64,000 bases of DNA from Halomonas binhaiensis (GCF_008329985.2 NZ_CP038437.2:2914001-2978000), one strand, 5' to 3'. Counted from the stretch's first letter, positions 8,504 to 17,691 are shown. Notes: generated by a model from the letters alone, not told the origin. Numbers and translations are program-made.

Positions 8504-9709
8504 TCACGCCAGTACGTTGAGGCACCAGGTAATGGCAGGAATGGCAACTGCATCAATCAGCACCGCACCACATAATGGCACGATGATGAAAGCCTTGTGC
8601 GACACGACCTTGTAGTGCTCGCATACGGCGCTCATGTTGGCCACGGCATTCGGTGTTGCCCCGAGACCATGACCGACGAAACCGGCAGTGAGTACAGCGG
8701 CGTCATAGTTACGGCCAAGCAAGCGAAACAGCACCAGCAACGCAAGCCCGACGATAGCAACGGTCTGCACCAGCAGAATGATCAGCAAAGACCCACCCAT
8801 CTCCTGCAGTTGCCAGATCTTCAGGTCCATCATCGCCATGGTCAGGAATACTCCAAGAGCCACATCTCCGATGGCAGCCAGGGCGTTGTCAGGAAGTTCA
8901 ACCCAGGCAAAGCGATCGTTGAGATTACGCAACACGATGGCCACGAACATGGCGCCGACATAACTGGGCAGAATGATACCGAGATGACTTCCCAGGCTCT
9001 CCTTGAACCATGCGCCCAGCACCATCACCGGCAAGACAATGGCCAATACCTTGAGCAACACCGAACCATCAATGCGACCAATAGTGGGGCGCTCTTCTTC
9101 CTGTAACGTCTCCAGGCCATGCACATCCTCGGCTTCAATCCGCACGCGACGACGGTCGATGATCCAGCGTGCCAGGGGGGCGCCGATAATGCCGCCGACG
9201 ATCATGCCGAAGGTGGCCGAGGCAATCGCTGCAGTCGTGGCTCCCTGTGCCCCCAGTGCTTCAGCTTCAGGCCCGAAGGCCGCCGCTGCACCAAAGCCAC
9301 CTTCCAGCGACGTCGCACCTGCCATCAGGCCGATCAACGGATCGAGCCCCAGCATATGCGCCATGCCAATGCCGATGCCATTCTGCATCAAGGCCAGGGT
9401 CCAGCATGCCAGCAGGTAGACCAACAGCGCCTTTCCTCCTTTCTTCAACAGGGCCAGGCTGCCTCCCAGTCCTACGGTGGTAAAGAAGGCAACCATCAGT
9501 GGCGACTGCATGGCCATGTCCATGTCTATCTCGACCAGCCCCAAGTCACGCAATAACCAGGCCAGCAGAGCAAAACCGAAGCCACCGATGACAGGGGTGG
9601 GAACACAGAAATGTTCCAGCCAGTTCAGGCGTCGTTTCAGCCAGGCGCCCAGCATCAGCAACAGCAAGGCCAATGCCGTGGTTGTCACGGCATCCAGATG
9701 CAGATTCAT
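8504..9709 (-). CDS. gltS: sodium/glutamate symporter GltS
   Basis: This 401-residue inner-membrane protein matches GltS in length and motifs. There are two pseudo-symmetric halves, each with a glycine-rich re-entrant loop: GATSLEGGFGAAAAFGPEAE near residue 130 and AGFVGHGLGATPNAVANM near residue 345. It starts LHLDAVTTTALALLLLMLG. It catalyses Na+-coupled glutamate uptake. GGAGCG lies seven bases before the ATG. It is next to hutG, whose reaction releases glutamate, but on its own transcript as far as can be seen. Confidence 0.93.
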   Translation of the reverse strand: MNLHLDAVTTTALALLLLMLGAWLKRRLNWLEHFCVPTPVIGGFGFALLAWLLRDLGLVEIDMDMAMQSPLMVAFFTTVGLGGSLALLKKGGKALLVYLLACWTLALMQNGIGIGMAHMLGLDPLIGLMAGATSLEGGFGAAAAFGPEAEALGAQGATTAAIASATFGMIVGGIIGAPLARWIIDRRRVRIEAEDVHGLETLQEEERPTIGRIDGSVLLKVLAIVLPVMVLGAWFKESLGSHLGIILPSYVGAMFVAIVLRNLNDRFAWVELPDNALAAIGDVALGVFLTMAMMDLKIWQLQEMGGSLLIILLVQTVAIVGLALLVLFRLLGRNYDAAVLTAGFVGHGLGATPNAVANMSAVCEHYKVVSHKAFIIVPLCGAVLIDAVAIPAITWCLNVLA

Positions 9710-9792
9710 TATTTCGCTCCAGAAGGGTTATGCGGGCACAAGAAGACCAGCTGTCTGCAGCCGAGCCCGGTTTCAAGAAAGTGTCGACGGCC

Positions 9793-10743
9793 TCAGCGGG
9801 CCAGGCGTTCGACAATACGAGCACCGACCCGGGCGGTGCGCTGGTCGATATCCCGTTCAGGATTCAGCTCTGCTACATCACATACCGGCAGTTCGACACG
9901 GGCACGTACATAATCAATGACGTCCTCGACAAGACGCAGGGAGATACCCCGTGCCGAAGGTGCACTTACGCCTGGCGCCACATAAGCCGGCAACGCATCC
10001 AGGCACACGGTGAGATAGACGGCATCCACTTTGGCCAGCAGGCGATCGACAGCCTCTTGCACGACTCCGGTACATTCATCGAGGCAGTCTTCGTCCATGA
10101 CCCAGTCAACTCCCAACTGGTGTGCTCTATCGAACAATGCCCGGGTATTGCCGCTGCGACTAACTCCCAGGCAGGTGTAATGAAACCCTACCTGATGCTC
10201 CGCACAATGTTCGGCACACTGACGGAAAGGCGTTCCCGAGCTGGGGCGTGCCGCCTGACGCAGGTCCAGGTGCGCATCCAGGTTGAGAATGCCCAGGCGC
10301 GGCAATGCCGAGGACTGCAGGCGTTGACGCAATAACCCAGAAAAGCTGGCGAAGGCGATCTCATGCCCTCCTCCCAGGCCGATGACGCGATGCCCCTGGT
10401 CGAGCAGGCTTGCAACACGCTGAGCAAACAGCGCCTGGGCGTCTTCCAGAGCATCGCCGTCGCAGACAATATCTCCGGCATCGAACAAAGGAGCATCAAG
10501 GTGATAGGCCAGATTAGCCAGTTGACCACGCAAGGCGCCGGGCCCTTGTCTGGCCCCGGCACGTCCCTGATTGCGTGCGACACCTGCGTCGCAGCTCAGG
10601 CCAAGCAAGGCATGTCCCGGCACGGACTTTTCGTTACAGGGCTGCATGACCTGATGCCAACGGCGCGTATCGCCATTTTCCTCAGGATCTTCTCGCCCAC
10701 GCCATAAACGGTGGCACTCTGTGCTGTACCATGCTGATGTCAC
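9793..10743 (-). CDS. hutG: formimidoylglutamase (ureohydrolase family)
   Basis: This 316-residue arginase/agmatinase-fold protein has the metal-binding motifs GLGGGHEIA (His127) and LNLDAHLDLR (Asp156, His158, Asp160). A third motif reads LTVCLDALP where arginases have DxDxxDP; the CLD-x-LP form is typical of formimidoylglutamases. HutG hydrolyses N-formimino-L-glutamate to glutamate and formamide, the last step of histidine degradation. No other hut gene is in the window. Its ATG overlaps the TGA of the upstream IclR gene by four bases (ATGA), showing co-translation. The first ~32 residues may be extra; an in-frame ATG lies at residue 33. Confidence 0.85.
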   Translation of the reverse strand: MTSAWYSTECHRLWRGREDPEENGDTRRWHQVMQPCNEKSVPGHALLGLSCDAGVARNQGRAGARQGPGALRGQLANLAYHLDAPLFDAGDIVCDGDALEDAQALFAQRVASLLDQGHRVIGLGGGHEIAFASFSGLLRQRLQSSALPRLGILNLDAHLDLRQAARPSSGTPFRQCAEHCAEHQVGFHYTCLGVSRSGNTRALFDRAHQLGVDWVMDEDCLDECTGVVQEAVDRLLAKVDAVYLTVCLDALPAYVAPGVSAPSARGISLRLVEDVIDYVRARVELPVCDVAELNPERDIDQRTARVGARIVERLAR

Positions 10744-11450
10744 TGCAGAAGTTCTCCTAAGCGTTGAGCACTGTCACGGGTCTGGCAGGCGAGCCATTCC
10801 TCACGCCCGGACACTCGGCTTTGCGGTGCCATGACGCTGACCACCGCTTTCAACTGACCACGTGGTGTCAGCACTGGGGCACTGGCTCCCCACACGCCCT
10901 CATCGATCTCACCAAGGCTGACAGCAAAGCCATGCTCGCGGATGTCTGCCAATCCCTTCAGGGCCTCATTGCGCTCCTGCTCATCCCGCAATGCCAGCGC
11001 CATCTCGCGTTCTGCATCCGACATCCAGGCCAATAGCGCTCTCGCACTAGCACCCTTCACCAGTGGCTGGACCTGTCCCTGTCGGTAGCAACAGCGTAGT
11101 GGCTGGGGGCTATCGATCATCTCGACGCACAAGGCATGGTCCCGCAATGCCACCAGCAAGGCAGAGCTTTCCTGAGTTCGCTCGGTCAGTTCCATCAGCA
11201 CAGGGCTCGCCCAGCGCATGAGTTCATTGCTCCGCAGAAAACCCTGCTGCAAACGCACCGCCTGAGCGCCGGGCGCATAACGGCCATTGGCACGCTCGCT
11301 GACCAGCCCCCAGGCCAACAACTGGCGAAGATGCCGGTAGGCAGTGGAAACCGGCTGAGCGGTACTATCGGCCAATTGCTTGACGGTCATCGCTTCATCG
11401 CCATTAGCCAGGCAACACAGCAGCGCCAGCATGCGGTCGGATGGTCCCAT
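10740..11450 (-). CDS. IclR family transcriptional regulator
   Basis: This ~236-residue protein has an N-terminal winged helix (MLALLCCLANGDEAMTVKQL, then TAYRHLRQLLAWGLV) and an IclR effector domain (ESSALLVALRDHALCVEMID, SARALLAWM, VWGASAPVLTPRGQLKAVVSVM). The start at 11450 is supported by GGGGAGA upstream. It is translationally coupled to hutG, so it may control that gene or histidine use, unlike the usual GntR-type HutC. That role is inferred from position only. Confidence 0.88.
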   Translation of the reverse strand: MGPSDRMLALLCCLANGDEAMTVKQLADSTAQPVSTAYRHLRQLLAWGLVSERANGRYAPGAQAVRLQQGFLRSNELMRWASPVLMELTERTQESSALLVALRDHALCVEMIDSPQPLRCCYRQGQVQPLVKGASARALLAWMSDAEREMALALRDEQERNEALKGLADIREHGFAVSLGEIDEGVWGASAPVLTPRGQLKAVVSVMAPQSRVSGREEWLACQTRDSAQRLGELLQ

Positions 11451-11465
11451 CGCTTTCTCCCCACC

Positions 11466-11498
11466 TCTCAAGCACTTCTCAAGCACTTCTCAATGCAC
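11466..11498. repeat. 11-bp tandem repeat, three units
   Basis: TCTCAAGCACT, TCTCAAGCACT and TCTCAATGCAC run consecutively in the leader of the IclR gene, 16 bases upstream of its start codon. Confidence 0.8.
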
Positions 11499-11847
11499 AT
11501 GTGTCCAACTGACATGTCTGTGCGGAGTTCACGTTTGGCAAGAGTGCTATCGACAAGAACGATTTCGATAAAATCGTATCCCAACTAATGAATATTCCGA
11601 AAACTTATTATCAATTTTCGAGAAACCAATAATGAGACTTTAGTCTAATTCGGATTCATCAATAGAATGCGTCCCCCGCCCTGGCTACCAGGACGGGATG
11701 AGGGAAAAAGAGAAAAGGAAAGGGAAAGGGAAAGGGAAGGCAATGATGCGGGAGGGAAGACACAGCCAGGTCGTGGGAAGCCACGGGCTACGGGCAACCG
11801 ACACAACCTGACAGGAAAATAGATAAAACGGCGGACCTGGGGCGGCC
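11499..11847. other. gene-free interval with purine-rich tract
   Basis: No convincing gene here. A 10-bp stem with one G-T pair (11675-11684 with 11688-11697) could end the leftward DUF2797 transcript, but it has no T-run. Next to it a purine-only stretch (11702-11740) contains consecutive AAAGGG hexamers. AT-rich sequence at 11570-11640 probably holds the IclR promoter. Confidence 0.5.
11713..11740. repeat. AAAGGG hexanucleotide repeat
   Basis: AAAGGG occurs three times in a row at 11719-11736, flanked by AAAAGG and AAGG variants. All bases from 11702 to 11740 are purines on the + strand. Confidence 0.8.
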
Positions 11848-12684
11848 TCACGCCATCAGCTCAATCTCGTAACCCGTGTACTTGCGCAGATTGATCACAC
11901 CGCTATCAAGCATCAGGTACTGGCCCTTGATGCCCATCAGCACTCCTTCGATTTCCGGAGTCTTGTCGAGGTTGTGGGAAACTACCTTGGTGGGATACTC
12001 GAGCACGGGGTAGGTGAAACGCTGCGCCGGCTCGTCAAGCACACGGATGGCATCCTGGCCAAAACGCTCATGCAGTTCCTCAAGACCAGGAGCCAGAGTA
12101 TCAAGCAGCCGATCACGCTCGGTAGCCAGATCGATCTCCGCAGTATCGTTCTTGAGCATGGCTCGCCAGTTGGTGCGGTCCGAGACTTCGTTCTTGAACA
12201 GCACTTCGACAAAACCGGATTGCTGACGACTATCCACGGCAATGATCGGCAATGCCTGGACCGCGCCCTGGTCAAGCCAGCGGGTAGGCATCTGATTGGC
12301 ACGTGTGATACCGACCTTGAGTCCGGAGGCATTGGCCAGATAGACGATATGAGGCTGGAAGCAGAAGCGCTCGCCCCACTCTGGCTCGCGGCAGGTACCT
12401 TCGTGGAAATGGCACAGTTCAGGTTTCATGATGCAGGAATCGCACTGCGCCAGACGCTTGAAGCAGGGATAACAATACCCCTGGCCGAAGCTTTTCTTGC
12501 TGGGCCGGCCGCAATGGGTACAAGCGATGGCACCTGTCCATCTCAGGCTCAAGGGCTTGCCGAGGTAATCATTGAGCGGCAGACGCGCCTCCCCCGCACG
12601 CAAGGTGTAACGAGCGGGAGTGGCCGGTTCGATGGACATCTTGGTCAGGCAACCACTGGCAAGCATGTCAGTCACGACTGGCAT
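11848..12684 (-). CDS. DUF2797 domain-containing protein
   Basis: This ~278-residue protein has the DUF2797 pattern: an early cysteine cluster (CTHCGRPSKKSFGQGYCYPC, then CDSCIMKPELCHFHEGTC) that looks zinc-binding. It continues with HIVYLANASGLKVGITR, which resembles a GIY-YIG-like core, and a C-terminal domain GIKGQYLMLDSGVINLRKY. Its biochemical role is not established. The start at 12684 overlaps the end of yeaC by 17 bases. A second ATG at 12666, directly after the yeaC stop, is equally possible; either implies translational coupling. Confidence 0.88.
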   Translation of the reverse strand: MPVVTDMLASGCLTKMSIEPATPARYTLRAGEARLPLNDYLGKPLSLRWTGAIACTHCGRPSKKSFGQGYCYPCFKRLAQCDSCIMKPELCHFHEGTCREPEWGERFCFQPHIVYLANASGLKVGITRANQMPTRWLDQGAVQALPIIAVDSRQQSGFVEVLFKNEVSDRTNWRAMLKNDTAEIDLATERDRLLDTLAPGLEELHERFGQDAIRVLDEPAQRFTYPVLEYPTKVVSHNLDKTPEIEGVLMGIKGQYLMLDSGVINLRKYTGYEIELMA

Positions 12685-12952
12685 CCCGGCCCAGACCTGC
12701 CAGTTCAGCAGGAATATCGGTGCCACTGGATGAACCACCGCACGTGCGCTGTTCCAGATACCCCACGCGCTGCTGCGGCGGAACATTGTTCTCGACTTCG
12801 TAGCGAATCACTGCTTCCAGGGAAAGTTCGGTCTGCTCCTGGGTGAGGCGACGCCCATCAGGCCATTTGCGCAGGGCCACCGCCTGCTTGAGGCTCTCGT
12901 AAATGGCCGGTGTCATCTGGGAAATCATTCGTTCGAAGGTCATGTCACTCAT
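12668..12952 (-). CDS. yeaC: YeaC family protein (DUF1315)
   Basis: This 94-residue protein has the YeaC core (MTFERMISQMTPAIYESLKQ, DGRRLTQEQTELSLEAVIRYE, then VGYLE). It is soluble and of unknown function. The start MSDMTFE at 12952 fits the family length; the frame stays open upstream into the rhomboid gene, without similarity. It sits 13 bases after the rhomboid gene and overlaps the DUF2797 gene, so glpG-like, yeaC and DUF2797 probably form one operon. Confidence 0.85.
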   Translation of the reverse strand: MSDMTFERMISQMTPAIYESLKQAVALRKWPDGRRLTQEQTELSLEAVIRYEVENNVPPQQRVGYLEQRTCGGSSSGTDIPAELAGLGRDASRD

Positions 12953-12965
12953 CGAAACATCCACA

Positions 12966-13808
12966 CTAAATGGCTGGTTTGCGTGAATGATACCAGCCGA
13001 GCGCCAAGCCCACGAGCAGCCCGCCCAGATGAGCGGCATTGGCAACGTTGCCAAAGCCGACCAGCCCAGCAAAACCCGTCATCGTGAATACCATCCACAG
13101 CAGCATGAACACGACAAGCATCTGCGGTACAAAGAAGCCACTTTGCGGAGCTCTGCGCATCATCAACCAGACATAGCCCAACAGCGCATAATCGACTCCC
13201 GACATGCCACCGAAGAACACGCTCCCCGTGGCGTACTGTGCCAGGTTGCTTGCCACCCCGGCCACGATGACCAAAGTGAACATGCGCAAAGGGCCGTTGA
13301 GCAGCTCGATCTGGCGCCCGAAGTACCATAGCCACATCATGTTGAAGATCAGGTGCATCCAGCCAAAATGCAGGAAGATCGGTGAGATCAGCCGCCACAC
13401 TTGCCCGGAGGCCATGCTATCGGCGAGTGTTCCCACCGCCAGGGCCCCTCCGCTGATACCTACCGGGACGATCGTCATCCAGATCAGCGCCATGTCACCC
13501 CACAGCGCCTGGGCGCCAAAGACAACCAGGCTCAGCACCAACGTCAGTACCGTGACGGGTAGATGGCGCAGGACACGCTGCCAATCCAGTGAAGTTCCAG
13601 CCTGTGCCTGCGGAGGCGGGGTCAAGGCCTCTCCCCGCTGCCAGCGACCCAACAGTTCTTCCACTGCCCCCTGCTGCCCTGGATCCGCCAGCCACAGCAC
13701 CTGTCCATCTTCTTCATTGGTGAAGCGGTGGCCAATCCGGTGTGCCCACAGCGCCTGGCGCAACTCGCGGGTATCGATATCGTGAGGGATCAGCAAGATC
13801 CGATACAT
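12966..13808 (-). CDS. glpG: rhomboid intramembrane serine protease (GlpG-like)
   Basis: This 280-residue protein has an N-terminal cytoplasmic domain (residues 1-80) and six or so membrane helices. The catalytic dyad is visible as Ser203 in GMSG and His260 in AAHLGG. The oxyanion residues His152 and Asn156 in HLIFNMMW match the spacing of E. coli GlpG (His150, Asn154, Ser201, His254). It cleaves membrane proteins within the bilayer. An 18-bp tandem duplication lies directly upstream. It heads an apparent operon with yeaC and DUF2797. Confidence 0.93.
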   Translation of the reverse strand: MYRILLIPHDIDTRELRQALWAHRIGHRFTNEEDGQVLWLADPGQQGAVEELLGRWQRGEALTPPPQAQAGTSLDWQRVLRHLPVTVLTLVLSLVVFGAQALWGDMALIWMTIVPVGISGGALAVGTLADSMASGQVWRLISPIFLHFGWMHLIFNMMWLWYFGRQIELLNGPLRMFTLVIVAGVASNLAQYATGSVFFGGMSGVDYALLGYVWLMMRRAPQSGFFVPQMLVVFMLLWMVFTMTGFAGLVGFGNVANAAHLGGLLVGLALGWYHSRKPAI

Positions 13809-13824
13809 GGTGCCTCCTGCACGC

Positions 13825-13860
13825 TGGCTGTCTTCACGCTCATGGCTGTCTTCACGCTCT
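13825..13860. repeat. 18-bp tandem duplication
   Basis: TGGCTGTCTTCACGCTCA is followed immediately by TGGCTGTCTTCACGCTCT (17/18 identical), in the leader of the rhomboid gene. A small hairpin AGGATCA/TGATCCT lies next to it at about 13869-13885. Confidence 0.85.
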
Positions 13861-13914
13861 TTACGTCAGGATCACACCCTGATCCTGGCGCGGGAAGGGA
13901 AATCATACACATAC

Positions 13915-13943
13915 AAAAAGTCCGGCGGAGGGGGCCGCCGGAC
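13915..13943 (-). terminator. rho-independent terminator of nadK-phosphatase transcript
   Basis: Read on the minus strand, a 9-bp stem GTCCGGCGG/CCGCCGGAC with a 6-base loop is followed by TTTTT. It lies ~95 bases beyond the stop of the metallophosphatase. Confidence 0.85.
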
Positions 13944-14037
13944 AAGAGCAAGGGATCATTCAAGGGAACACCTACTCTGACGCTGACCTGGGGAAAAGGT
14001 TTCACGACTGGACAAAAATAATTTGTAATGTTTTGTA

Positions 14038-15054
14038 TCAGTCAAATTCCATCTCTCGGGGAGTAAGCCGCGCATTGGCATCCCGGGGAACTGGCACCCA
14101 GATAAAGTTATCGGCATCAAGGCGCCCCGTCTTTGCGTAGCTGGCGAAACTATGGCGATAGGCCACAAGTCGCCCGAACTTGACCGCGCTATAGTCAAGG
14201 CAAGCAATATTAGGCGCAGGCAATGCAGGAATGCCCTCGCACCAGTAGTGCCCGATGAACAAGGGGGGTTCATCAGGCCCATAATAGCTCAGCGACGCCT
14301 TCTCCTCACCCGACAACGGCCGCCCCTCCAGCCCCTGAGGCAAGTTATCCGGTTGGAACACCACGTCTCCCCAGGTAATGGGATCCTGGGCCCAGAAATG
14401 CGTCCTGAAGGTACGCCGGGAGAAACCATCCCCGGAGTGAATCACCACTCCCTGCGGCAACTTGATCGCCCCGCCCCGCGTCAGACGCTCGAGAATATCA
14501 AACTCCTCGGTGTCCGGAATCGAGGCCCTGACCAGAAATTCCGCGTCGATGCAGGTATCGGGATTCAACTCACGAAGCCTGTCGACCCTGGCATGATCCC
14601 AACACGCATGAACGACGCGGATACCATCGATGTCGAGGCACAAGGGCAGGCTGGCGAACCAGCTCAGCGCGTCATCCCATTCCTGCGGATGATCGTGATA
14701 CTGATCCAGCGTTTCCTTGATGATGCGATTATGCCGAGGGGTATGTGGCCGAAGCCATTCACGTTCCAGCCCAGGTGGAGCCTTCTGGGTATAGCTCAGG
14801 GCATTGATTTCATGGTTGCCCAGCACGATATAGGCTTCGCCCTCCTCCACCATGCGCTTGGCAATGCTCACGGCCAGCCGAATACGCGGTCCCCGGTCGA
14901 TCAAGTCACCAAGAAAGACCACCTTGCGCCGAGGATGCCGATAAACCCCGCCCTTCAGGTGATAGCCAAGGCGTTCCAGCAACACAGCCAAGGTTGCGCC
15001 ACAGCCATGCACATCACCAATCAGGTCATAACCTTCCAATACGTTGGCCGTCAC
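14038..15054 (-). CDS. metallophosphoesterase (calcineurin-like)
   Basis: This ~338-residue protein shows the classic dimetal phosphoesterase motifs: GDVHG near residue 13, FLGDLIDRGP near 50, GNHE near 85, plus downstream VVHACWDH and VIHSGDG/IGHYW histidines. The GTG start at 15054 is preferred, with GGGAG six bases upstream and only one base after the nadK stop. A longer ATG frame starting inside nadK (15141) has no family similarity. It resembles PP1/ApaH-type hydrolases that cleave dinucleoside polyphosphates or phosphoproteins; the true substrate is not known. Co-transcribed with nadK. Confidence 0.88.
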   Translation of the reverse strand: MTANVLEGYDLIGDVHGCGATLAVLLERLGYHLKGGVYRHPRRKVVFLGDLIDRGPRIRLAVSIAKRMVEEGEAYIVLGNHEINALSYTQKAPPGLEREWLRPHTPRHNRIIKETLDQYHDHPQEWDDALSWFASLPLCLDIDGIRVVHACWDHARVDRLRELNPDTCIDAEFLVRASIPDTEEFDILERLTRGGAIKLPQGVVIHSGDGFSRRTFRTHFWAQDPITWGDVVFQPDNLPQGLEGRPLSGEEKASLSYYGPDEPPLFIGHYWCEGIPALPAPNIACLDYSAVKFGRLVAYRHSFASYAKTGRLDADNFIWVPVPRDANARLTPREMEFD

Positions 15055-15055
15055 C

Positions 15056-15937
15056 TCAATCTCCCAACCGGTGGCTCCAGCCCAACTTGCTACGCAGCAC
15101 ATCGTAGAAGTTGTGGCCGAGCGGATGCACCAGTTGCACACACTTCGGTTTGCGGCGGATCACCAATACATCGTCAGGCTTGGCCACAGCCCGAGTCTGA
15201 CCATCGCAGCTGATATGCGGGTATGTCTGGTTGGTTTCACCGATATGTACCCGAATCTCACAGGCCGCATCAATCACGATAGGCCGGCTGGACAGGGTAT
15301 GAGGAAACATGGGAACCAATGTCAGAACATCCAGCTTGGGATGCATGATAGGACCACCACCGGACATGGCGTATGCCGTGGAACCCGTGGGCGTGGCCAC
15401 AATCAGGCCATCGCTGCGCTGGCTGTAGACGAACTGACCATCGATGAACAGTTCAAACTCGATCATGCGCACGGCCTTTCCCGGGTGCAGCACGATCTCG
15501 TTCAGAGCATCACCGCTACCCACCAGGTCATCGCCCCGGTAAAGTTCTGCATCGAGCAGGAAGCGCTGTTCCACTTCATACTTGCCCTCCAGGACCTCAC
15601 CGACTCTTTCTTCCAGTTCGTCCGGCGAGATATCCGTCAGGAAGCCAAGGCGTCCGCGATTCACGCCAAGCACCAACGTACCGCTATGACACAAAGTACG
15701 CGCAGCTCCCAGCAGGCTGCCATCGCCTCCGACCACAATCACCAAATCGCATAACTCGCCGAGCAGCCGACGGCTGGCTTCGGCATGGCCTCGTTCCAGC
15801 AACGTCGAAGCGGTCCTGTCTTCGACGATGACATGGTAGCCCTGGTTATCCAGAAAGCGGATCAGGCGCTTGAGAGTCTCCAGTACCTTGGCACTCCCCG
15901 GGCGACCGATCAGACCAATATTCTTGAACGCTTGCAT
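15056..15937 (-). CDS. nadK: NAD kinase
   Basis: This 293-residue protein has the catalytic GGDGS at residues 70-74, the upstream diphosphate-binding region (NIGLIGRPGS), and the conserved LGVNRGRLGFLTDI. It also has the GDALNEIVLH and STAYAMSGGGPI blocks of bacterial NAD kinases. It phosphorylates NAD+ to NADP+ in the cytoplasm. The start MQAFKN at 15937 has AAGGAT upstream; a longer frame begins at 15994 but lacks similarity. One base separates its stop from the start of the phosphatase. Confidence 0.96.
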   Translation of the reverse strand: MQAFKNIGLIGRPGSAKVLETLKRLIRFLDNQGYHVIVEDRTASTLLERGHAEASRRLLGELCDLVIVVGGDGSLLGAARTLCHSGTLVLGVNRGRLGFLTDISPDELEERVGEVLEGKYEVEQRFLLDAELYRGDDLVGSGDALNEIVLHPGKAVRMIEFELFIDGQFVYSQRSDGLIVATPTGSTAYAMSGGGPIMHPKLDVLTLVPMFPHTLSSRPIVIDAACEIRVHIGETNQTYPHISCDGQTRAVAKPDDVLVIRRKPKCVQLVHPLGHNFYDVLRSKLGWSHRLGD

Positions 15938-16061
15938 GCACGCATCCTTCGCTAGGCAAGCGCTCATTATGGCGACCTGCCGGGAAGCGGGCAAACCCGC
16001 CGCATGATCAGATGGCTTCAGGTTTCCTGATGCACCTCAGGACGCCTGATTTACCTTCACC

Positions 16062-16946
16062 TCAGGACACCAAGGCAGCTTCCTTGCGTTTCTTCCACCA
16101 GTGGTTGAGCCACAAGGAGACGCCGATGATCACAGCTCCCAGTGCCAATCTCATCAGATCGGCATCTCGGTTCCAGATCACCAGATTGACCAGCAGCCCT
16201 GCCGGTATCAGTGCATTGTTCATGATCGCCAGCGTTCCGGCATCAACCTTTACCGCCCCCAGGTTCCACATGAAGAAGCCCAGCCCGGAAGCGACCAGCC
16301 CGAGCCACAACAGCACTCCCCATTGCAGCCCGCTTGTCGGCAACGCCTCTACGTTGCCCAGCAGTAAGAAGGCAGGCAGTGCTACCACCAGGGCACCGAG
16401 ATAGAACCAGGCGAAGACACTATGACGCGGCAGTTCGTCAGGCAGGGTCGCCGAGAAACGACGATAGCCGACCTGCCCCAGGGCAAAGCACAGATTGGCT
16501 CCCTGCACGACCAAGAAACCTGCCCAGAAGCTTTCACTGACGCTCTGGTAACGAATGACCGCAGCACCAATGACAGCCAATATGGCAGTCAACAGATAGA
16601 ACGGCGTAAAACGACCAAACAACAGGTCGTCGAGCAATGCGATGTAGATGGGCGTGAAGATGGTGAACAGCAGGACTTCCGGAACCGACAGCAACAGGAA
16701 GGACTGGTAGAAAAAGATGTACATCACGCCCAGCTGGAGCGCCCCCACCCCCAGCAGCACCACCATTTGCCTGGGACGCAACAGGCGCGGCCGGAGCAAT
16801 GGCAAGAAGACAAGAAATGCCAGTCCTACACGCATCAGCACAGCAAAGTAGCTGTCCACCTGACCAGACAGGTAGACACCAATCAATGAGAACGAAAAGG
16901 CCCAGAGGGCTGTCACCAGGACAAGCAGGCTCACCGTCAACTCCAT
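16062..16946 (-). CDS. EamA/DMT family transporter
   Basis: This ~294-residue protein has about ten predicted membrane helices and two EamA repeats. It starts with ELTVSLLVLVTALWAFSFSL and has an LLFTIFTPIYIALLDDLLF segment in the first half. The internal YRRFSATLPDELP loop and basic C-terminus suit the carboxylate/amino acid/amine exporter branch. Starts at 16946 or 16955 are both possible, and neither has a strong ribosome-binding site. Substrate unknown; the neighbours (nadK, PMP3 protein) are not informative. Confidence 0.85.
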   Translation of the reverse strand: MELTVSLLVLVTALWAFSFSLIGVYLSGQVDSYFAVLMRVGLAFLVFLPLLRPRLLRPRQMVVLLGVGALQLGVMYIFFYQSFLLLSVPEVLLFTIFTPIYIALLDDLLFGRFTPFYLLTAILAVIGAAVIRYQSVSESFWAGFLVVQGANLCFALGQVGYRRFSATLPDELPRHSVFAWFYLGALVVALPAFLLLGNVEALPTSGLQWGVLLWLGLVASGLGFFMWNLGAVKVDAGTLAIMNNALIPAGLLVNLVIWNRDADLMRLALGAVIIGVSLWLNHWWKKRKEAALVS

Positions 16947-17097
16947 AAGCAACATCAAGTTGACGGCAAGTATACGGCAACCTGCATGCACTGCTGAACA
17001 AGGGAAATACGGAGGCACCCTCGCCACTCTGATTTCTCATGAGCAGCAAGGCATCATGTGTAGGTGCCACACCTCAAGGAAGATAACGGTATAATCG

Positions 17098-17691
17098 CTA
17101 TTCTTCCTGATGTCGACGATACAGCTTCAGCAGCCACCACACTGCATAGGCCACTCCGGGCAGCCATCCCACCAGCATCAGCATGAAGGCAATGGCCGTA
17201 CGTCGAGGTCCTCCTTCGCTCACGGCAACTGCCAGGGGAGGCAGCAAGACCGCCAGCAACAGCAGCGCCATGCGCGCTGAAGGCGATGCCACCAACGCCC
17301 GGGCCATTCCCTCTCGGGAGTGTATGCTTCCTGGCTGGAGAGGCTCATGCGCTGCGGTTTCAGGAGAGACTGAAGCCCGAGTGGCGGCCCCCTGAGAGGG
17401 CTCAGGTGTAAAGTGCTCCACACCTCCTGCAGCCTTGCCGCTGCCAGAAAGTGGTTCGACAGCATCGTGATGCGCCTGATGATCGATCTTCTGCTCCAGC
17501 TGTTCTGCACCTTCGGCGAGCACGTCATGGTAGCGCTCCCAGTCTTCCCAATCATGGGGCGTTCCTGCCTTGGGGCGATGGTCATGAGAGCCACGAGCAC
17601 GCTCCCATGCCTTCTCTTCAAGGGTTGTGGCTTTCTCCTTGTCTTTCTTTCCATCAAGCCCTTTTCGGGCCAGGTACTCTTTCGCATCCAT
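17098..17691 (-). CDS. PMP3/YqaE-domain membrane protein with long N-terminal extension
   Basis: The last ~55 residues of this 197-residue protein form two membrane helices (MALLLLAVLLPPLAVAV, then FMLMLVGWLPGVAYAVWWLL) with the LLPPLAV and GWLPG-A signatures of the small PMP3/UPF0057 family. Ordinary members are only ~50-60 residues. Here ~140 charged, probably disordered residues come first, rich in Lys, Glu, His and Ala. PMP3 proteins influence membrane potential and salt tolerance in other organisms; a role here is inferred. No operon partner. Confidence 0.75.
   Translation of the reverse strand: MDAKEYLARKGLDGKKDKEKATTLEEKAWERARGSHDHRPKAGTPHDWEDWERYHDVLAEGAEQLEQKIDHQAHHDAVEPLSGSGKAAGGVEHFTPEPSQGAATRASVSPETAAHEPLQPGSIHSREGMARALVASPSARMALLLLAVLLPPLAVAVSEGGPRRTAIAFMLMLVGWLPGVAYAVWWLLKLYRRHQEE

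Noticed and set aside
11645-11851. 68-codon minus-strand frame in the gap next to DUF2797
   Set aside because: It is translated mostly from the AAAGGG purine repeat and a stem-loop; the serine/phenylalanine run is an artefact of the repeat.
15055-15141. Upstream ATG extension of the metallophosphatase
   Set aside because: The extra residues lie inside nadK in another frame and show no family similarity; a GTG with a good ribosome-binding site directly follows the nadK stop.
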